From: Duganella sp. BJB480
Lineage (GTDB): Bacteria > Pseudomonadota > Gammaproteobacteria > Burkholderiales > Burkholderiaceae_D
Assembly: GCA_003416985.1 (NCBI GenBank)
Contig: QVIN01000001.1
Span: 1-64,000 of the forward strand
Length of the DNA: 64,000 nucleotides
Reading direction: 5' to 3'
Shown here: positions 60,408 through 64,000 of the stretch, one piece after another
Layout: each line of letters begins with the position of its first letter
Position numbering within the stretch: the stretch's first letter is position 1
Made by a program: the position numbers and the translations under genes
The notes under the pieces: generated by a model
What the model was told of the DNA's origin: nothing
What the model saw: the letters and a program-made list of their open reading frames with translations, nothing else
Database searches by the model: none

Positions 60408-60758
60408 ATGCGGGTGACACGAATGGTAACCAACATCGCCACGGCGGACACCGAGGCGGCCAAGGCATTTTATGGCGACGTGCTGGGCCTGTCGGTGGTG
60501 ATGGACCACGGCTGGATCGTGACGCTGGCGGGCGAGGGCGAGGCCATGCCGCAGATCAGCTTTGCGTCCGAGGGCGGCTCGGGCACGCCGGTGCCGGACC
60601 TGTCGATCGAGGTCGACGACCTCGATGAGGCCCACCGGCGCCTGGTCGCCGCGCGCGTGCCGCTGGAGTACGGCCCGGTCAGCGAGCCGTGGGGCGTGCG
60701 GCGCTTATTTGTGCGCGATCCGTTCGGGCGCCTGCTCAACATCCTGTCGCACGGTTAG
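60408..60758 (+). CDS. VOC (glyoxalase/bleomycin-resistance) family protein
   Basis: A 116-residue protein of one glyoxalase-type betaalphabetabetabeta repeat pair: TRMVTNIATADTEAAKAFYG, GLSVVMDHGWIVTLAG, and LFVRDPFGRLLNILSHG at the end. Members bind metal and act in dioxygenation, isomerisation or resistance; the substrate is unknown. The ATG follows AAGGAG. Its TAG overlaps the stop of the convergent cupin gene by three bases. Confidence 0.88.
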   Translation: MRVTRMVTNIATADTEAAKAFYGDVLGLSVVMDHGWIVTLAGEGEAMPQISFASEGGSGTPVPDLSIEVDDLDEAHRRLVAARVPLEYGPVSEPWGVRRLFVRDPFGRLLNILSHG

Positions 60759-61120
60759 CCGAGCTGCTGCGCGATGGAGCGGGTTTTCCCGGTGACCGTG
60801 TCGCCGGTGTGCAGCGTGGCTTTCTTTTCGATCAGCATGAGCAGGCATTCCTGTTCCGCCACCGGGTTGTGGCGCACGCCTTTCGGCACGACGTAGGCCT
60901 GCCCCTCGGACAGTTCGACCGCGCCGTCCTCCATCTCGATGCGCAGCCGGCCCTTGAGGATGAAGAAGAGTTCGTCCTCGGCGTCGTGGCTGTGCCAGGT
61001 CAGCGACCCGAGCACCTTGGCGACCTTGATGTAGTTGTCGTCAAGGTCGCCGATCACGCGCGGGGACCAGTGTTCGGACAGCGCGGCTGCGCTGGCGGCG
61101 GGGGAGAGGGCTTGCTTCAT
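60755..61120 (-). CDS. Cupin-domain protein
   Basis: A 121-residue single cupin. Motif 1 is WHSHDAEDELFFILKGRLRI (metal ligands from the His, His and Glu) and motif 2 GQAYVVPKGVRHNPVAEQEC. It probably binds a metal and a small ligand. The start has AGGAA upstream; a longer in-frame extension lacks coding character. It is followed by a small unknown gene at 61168 on the same strand, 47 bp away. Confidence 0.88.
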   Translation of the reverse strand: MKQALSPAASAAALSEHWSPRVIGDLDDNYIKVAKVLGSLTWHSHDAEDELFFILKGRLRIEMEDGAVELSEGQAYVVPKGVRHNPVAEQECLLMLIEKKATLHTGDTVTGKTRSIAQQLG

Positions 61121-61167
61121 GGCGGTTCCTGTGGGGACGATGGAGTCACCACTGTAGCCTGCCGTGC

Positions 61168-61428
61168 TCAGCGCGTCTTGAACGTTTGTGCGCCGGCAGG
61201 GATGGACGCGGCGACGAGGCCGGCCCATTCGTCGAACGACTGTGCCGGCCAGTTGTTGTCCACGCGCAGCCGTGTGACGTCGCATGCGCTGGGCACGCCG
61301 CCGAACCAGTTCACCCATTGGGCCTTGCCGTCCAGCGGGATTTTCGCCAGGGGGATGTCGAATTCCTTGATCATGAATTGAGTCCCGGGCGGGAAGTCCG
61401 AAAACTTTGGAATACAAGCGGTGGGCAT
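61168..61428 (-). CDS. Small protein of unknown function
   Basis: An 86-residue protein preceded by AAAGGA. It reads CIPKFSDFPPGTQFMIKEFD then GKAQWVNWFGGVPSACDVTR and ends KTR. It is rich in aromatic residues, has no signal peptide or transmembrane helix, and no family was recognised. It lies between the AraC-type regulator and the cupin gene on the same strand and could be in their transcript. Confidence 0.6.
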   Translation of the reverse strand: MPTACIPKFSDFPPGTQFMIKEFDIPLAKIPLDGKAQWVNWFGGVPSACDVTRLRVDNNWPAQSFDEWAGLVAASIPAGAQTFKTR

Positions 61429-61453
61429 GGAGAGTCCTTTGATGTAATGGGCG

Positions 61454-62308
61454 CTACTTCGGCCGGAAGGCTGCGTTCAAGCGCAGCCAGCGGGCCGGCG
61501 GGATGCCGTAGGCCGCGACGAAATGCCGTGTCATGTGCGGCTGGTCGGCGAAGCCGGCATGGACCGCGCTGTCGGCCAGCGGCATGCCGCGCAAGATGAG
61601 CCGGCGCGCCAGTTCCAGGCGGCGCAAGGTCAGGTAGCGGTGCGGACTGGTGCCGAAGAATTGCCGGAAATCGCGCGACAGGCTCCAGCGGTCGCGGCCG
61701 CTGGCTTGCGCCAGCTGGTCCAGCGTCAGCGGCGAGAGCAGGGCGTCGTGGATATGTTCGCGGGCGATCTGGGCCGCGCGGAAGTCGCCGCCGGCGGGCG
61801 CCGGCTGGCCGGCCACCAGGCGCAGCGCGGCGGCGACGTCGACCAGCGCGTCGTCGCGTTCCATCGCGTCGGGCGCGGTGTCGAAATGGTTCAGCAGGCC
61901 GTGCGCCGCCTTGACCAGCCTGCGGTCGCCGGAGACGCCGCCGTCGATGAACGGCAGCGGCGCGCCGCCCAGCACCTGCTGCAACAGTGCCGGCGCCAGG
62001 TAGGCGATGCGGTAGTGGAAGCCGTCCTTGGTGCCGGCCTGGCCGTCGTGCAGTTCGTCGGGATGCAGCACCAGCGCCTGTCCGGACAGGCTGTGGCGCA
62101 TCGACGACCGATAGCGGAACGATTGAACGCCGGACATGGTCAGGCCGATGGCGTAGCTGTCGTGGCGATGGGCGCCGTACGCGGCGCCCTGGAAGAATGC
62201 TTCGAACAGGTCCACGCCTTCGGCCTGCCGGCCGTGCCGCAGCCAGTCCGTGCGCTGACGAGGCGGCAGGCTCATGGCCGGCTGCCGGCGTGGTTCGATT
62301 CCTGCCAT
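61454..62308 (-). CDS. AraC-family transcriptional regulator
   Basis: A 284-residue regulator. The N-terminal cupin-like sensing domain has AHRHDSYAIGLTMSGVQSF and LHPDELHDGQAGTKDGFHYR. The C-terminal double helix-turn-helix (~185-280) has LTLDQLAQASGRDRWSLSRD, FFGTSPHRYLTLRRLELARR and AGFADQPHMTRHFVAAYGIP. It should activate transcription in response to a small ligand, perhaps the adjacent small gene and cupin operon. The ATG follows AAAGGAAG. Confidence 0.9.
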   Translation of the reverse strand: MAGIEPRRQPAMSLPPRQRTDWLRHGRQAEGVDLFEAFFQGAAYGAHRHDSYAIGLTMSGVQSFRYRSSMRHSLSGQALVLHPDELHDGQAGTKDGFHYRIAYLAPALLQQVLGGAPLPFIDGGVSGDRRLVKAAHGLLNHFDTAPDAMERDDALVDVAAALRLVAGQPAPAGGDFRAAQIAREHIHDALLSPLTLDQLAQASGRDRWSLSRDFRQFFGTSPHRYLTLRRLELARRLILRGMPLADSAVHAGFADQPHMTRHFVAAYGIPPARWLRLNAAFRPK

Positions 62309-62331
62309 ATGCCGCTTCCTTTCACGCGATG

Positions 62332-62946
62332 CTATCCCGGATGCGCGCCAGCGGCGCGGGCTTGGTTGATCCCGGCTTGGCAGCTCGCGAGCGCGGTGGC
62401 GAACTTGGCGCGCTCGGGCTGGGGTTCGTTGGGATAAATGTCCGAATGTATCTGATGATAAACCGTGTGGTCGATGACGAGGTAGCGCTGGTAGAGATCC
62501 GTTTCCTCGCCGGAGTCGCCGGTCACGAAGCCGTACACGGTTTCGCTGCAGTACAGGCCGTCGCCGAGTGCCACCGTGACCGGCGAATTGCCGAATGCCA
62601 GACTCATGGCGCAGAAGAGCAAGGCCAGCAGCCATGCGACGCCGGCCACGAGACCGATGACGGCGCCCAGGATCCTCGGGCGGCTGTCGATGGAATAGAG
62701 CACCTGCACGCCGGCCGCGATCAGCGCGAGGGCTATGGCCATTACATTGGCGGCGTGCCCTGCAAACGAAAATCCCGAAGCCGCTGCCGCCGCGATCGCC
62801 ACGACCAGTCCGCTCAGGCACAGGTGGCGTCGCGCCGTCACGGCGTTGGCGGCGTCGAGCTTGGCCGCGCGCAGCCGCACCAAGGGTAATAGCAGGGCGG
62901 CCAATATGCCCACCGCGAACAGGGCAAGCAGTGCTTTAAAGAGCAT
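62332..62946 (-). CDS. Inner-membrane protein of unknown function
   Basis: A 204-residue protein with about four transmembrane helices (LALFAVGILAALLLPLV, LVVAIAAAAASGFSFAG, AIALALIAAGVQVLYS and AVIGLVAGVAWLLALLFC). A C-terminal periplasmic part holds two cysteines (LYCSETVYGF, ALASCQAGI) and conserved acidic/aromatic residues (DHTVYHQIHSDIYPN). The ATG at 62946 is taken; a TTG at 62955 is an alternative. No family recognised. It is upstream of the AraC gene on the same strand and divergent from modA. Confidence 0.75.
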   Translation of the reverse strand: MLFKALLALFAVGILAALLLPLVRLRAAKLDAANAVTARRHLCLSGLVVAIAAAAASGFSFAGHAANVMAIALALIAAGVQVLYSIDSRPRILGAVIGLVAGVAWLLALLFCAMSLAFGNSPVTVALGDGLYCSETVYGFVTGDSGEETDLYQRYLVIDHTVYHQIHSDIYPNEPQPERAKFATALASCQAGINQARAAGAHPG

Positions 62947-63023
62947 GTGATGCAATCATGGTTTTTAAATAATGTTTCAGGATAACACCCCTAGTTCCTT
63001 GTGCGTAGTGCCGGAACCAAACT

Positions 63024-63051
63024 ATCGCTATATAATCGGGTTTATTGCGAT
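63024..63051. promoter_or_regulatory. ModE-like operator upstream of modA
   Basis: ATCGCTATA (63024-63032) and TATTGCGAT (63043-63051) form an inverted repeat with one mismatch in nine and a 10-base spacer, 23 bases before the modA ATG. It resembles the known ATCGYTATATA...TATAYCGAT ModE box, so molybdate repression is likely. Confidence 0.6.
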
Positions 63052-63073
63052 TCATTACTTAAAGGAAAAATCG

Positions 63074-63817
63074 ATGCGTGCGTTGAAACTTGGGGTGGTG
63101 TTGATGTTGGCGGCGACGGGCGCTTCGGCGGCGGAGATCACGGTGTCGGCCGCGGCCAGCCTGACCAATGCGTTCAAGGAAATCGGCGCCGCCTACGAGA
63201 AAGAGCACACGGGCGACAAGGTGCAGTTCAATTTTGCCGCCTCCGATCCGCTGGTGCAGCAGATCGCCAAGGGCGCGCCGGTGGACGTGTTCGCCTCGGC
63301 CGACCAGGATGCGATGGACAAGGCCGACACGCTGAAATTGCTGGCCCCGGCCAGCCGCAGGAACTTCGCCAGCAACAGCCTGGTGCTGATCACGCCGCTG
63401 GCCGCCACGCTGCCGATCAAGGGCATCGCCGACTTGCAGCAGGCCGGCGTCGCGCGCGTGACGATGGGCAATCCGGCCAGCGTGCCGGTGGGCCGCTACA
63501 CCAAACACGCGCTGGAGCAGGCCAAACTGTGGGCCGCCGTCGAACCCAAGGCCATCTACGGCGCCTCGGTGCGCCAGAGCCTGGACTACGTGGCGCGCGG
63601 CGAGGTCGATGCCGGCTTTGTCTACGCCACCGATGCCGCCGTGATGAAGGACAAGGTCAAGGTGGTCGCCACCGTGCCGACCGAAACCCCGGTCAGCTAT
63701 CCGATCGCGGTGATCGCGGCCGGTCCGCAAGCGGCGGCCGGCCGCAGGTTTGCAGACTATGTGCTGTCGTCGTCGGGCCAGGCGATCCTGGCCAAGTACG
63801 GTTTCGGCCGTCCGTAA
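63074..63817 (+). CDS. modA: Molybdate ABC transporter substrate-binding protein
   Basis: A 247-residue periplasmic binding protein. The signal peptide ([20 protein letters not shown]) is followed by the ModA pattern [54 protein letters not shown], and [20 protein letters not shown]. The ligand-binding SAAAS and [10 protein letters not shown] segments are kept. It delivers molybdate (or tungstate) to the ModBC importer. The start follows AAAGGA. A ModE-like box lies upstream and modB begins one base after its stop. Confidence 0.93.
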   Translation: MRALKLGVVLMLAATGASAAEITVSAAASLTNAFKEIGAAYEKEHTGDKVQFNFAASDPLVQQIAKGAPVDVFASADQDAMDKADTLKLLAPASRRNFASNSLVLITPLAATLPIKGIADLQQAGVARVTMGNPASVPVGRYTKHALEQAKLWAAVEPKAIYGASVRQSLDYVARGEVDAGFVYATDAAVMKDKVKVVATVPTETPVSYPIAVIAAGPQAAAGRRFADYVLSSSGQAILAKYGFGRP

Positions 63818-63818
63818 C

Positions 63819-64000
63819 GTGATAAACAGTTTGCTCACCGAACCGGCATGGATCGCGCTGCGCCTGTCGCTGAAGGTGGCGTGCTGGGCGACGTTGCTGG
63901 ACCTGCTGTTCGGCGTGGCGCTGGGCTATCTGCTGGCGCGCAAGCGCTTTCCGGGACGCGAGCTGCTGGACGCGCTGCTGACGCTGCCCATGGTGATGCC
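63819..64000 (+). CDS. modB: Molybdate ABC transporter permease ModB (partial, 5' end)
   Basis: The first 60 codons of a permease cut by the window edge, starting at GTG one base after the modA TAA. The reading [20 protein letters not shown] is followed by [20 protein letters not shown] and [13 protein letters not shown], typical of the first membrane-spanning region of ModB. It belongs to the modABC operon, and the remainder lies outside the window. Confidence 0.9.
   Translation, partial: MINSLLTEPAWIALRLSLKVACWATLLDLLFGVALGYLLARKRFPGRELLDALLTLPMVM

Overview
The window is about 64 kb of high-GC DNA with dense, mostly house-keeping and accessory chromosomal genes. It looks like a betaproteobacterium of the Burkholderiales, most likely Oxalobacteraceae (Massilia/Duganella/Janthinobacterium group). 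Pointers are the Burkholderia-type porin, the Gcr/PLD pair, phasin with a TetR regulator, the suhB-trmJ neighbourhood, glycine-zipper/BON/DUF883 envelope genes and many c-di-GMP proteins. No rRNA, tRNA, CRISPR array or complete insertion sequence was seen. Genus placement is inference from gene content only.

Layout. 0-4.4 kb: a left-edge inverted/direct repeat, a phospholipase D-like lipoprotein coupled to a Gcr-type membrane protein, and a divergent YefM-YoeB toxin-antitoxin pair. 4.5-9.6 kb: porin, branched-chain aminotransferase, DUF3617 protein, a tiny membrane protein and a MEDS-PAS hybrid histidine kinase. 9.6-23.7 kb: an envelope/stress block with glycine-zipper proteins, a Crp/Fnr regulator, AsmA, two OmpA-type proteins, a ferritin-like protein, a YqjD/YqjE-like operon, patatin, BON, AI-2E-type permease, BrkB/YihY and a putative winged-helix protein. 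23.8-32.2 kb: an MtfA peptidase, then a two-component/c-di-GMP block. In it, six minus-strand genes (EAL-REC-PAS, a 110-aa domain protein, HDOD, PAS kinase, REC-HD-GYP, REC) are joined by ATGA overlaps and face a paralogous PAS kinase. 32.4-37.8 kb: small proteins, a DksA-like zinc finger, hydroxypyruvate isomerase, RhlE helicase and SuhB. 37.9-40.3 kb: a 2-kb AT-richer island bounded by a duplication of the first ~110 coding bases of trmJ. 40.1-43.2 kb: intact trmJ and two paralogous membrane proteins of unknown function. 43.3-49.2 kb: M1 aminopeptidase, a Tat-exported subunit with a GMC oxidoreductase, and an alpha/beta hydrolase. 49.2-54.4 kb: a PAS kinase followed by a 1218-residue REC-REC-GAF-PAS-GGDEF-EAL-REC protein. 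54.5-62.9 kb: S9 peptidase, periplasmic binding protein, phasin, TetR, a repeat-like protein, LOG, YgjP-like peptidase, VOC, cupin and AraC genes. 63.0 kb to the end: modA and the start of modB behind a ModE-like operator.

How the parts fit. The clearest unifying signal is a 16-bp palindrome, roughly YGTRCG-N4-CGNAC(A/T/G). I find it eight times, always 34-140 bp upstream of start codons, and only in the first 23 kb. The sites precede yefM/gcr, the tiny membrane gene, the glycine-zipper/Crp pair, AsmA/DUF4398-OmpA, glycine-zipper/BON, OmpA and the 23.1-kb gene. I infer a local regulon, probably run by the Crp/Fnr protein at 10.4 kb, whose own promoter carries a site. The second noteworthy structure is the trmJ-targeted island, which has no visible integrase and carries a ribbon-helix-helix protein with an unusual N-terminal domain.
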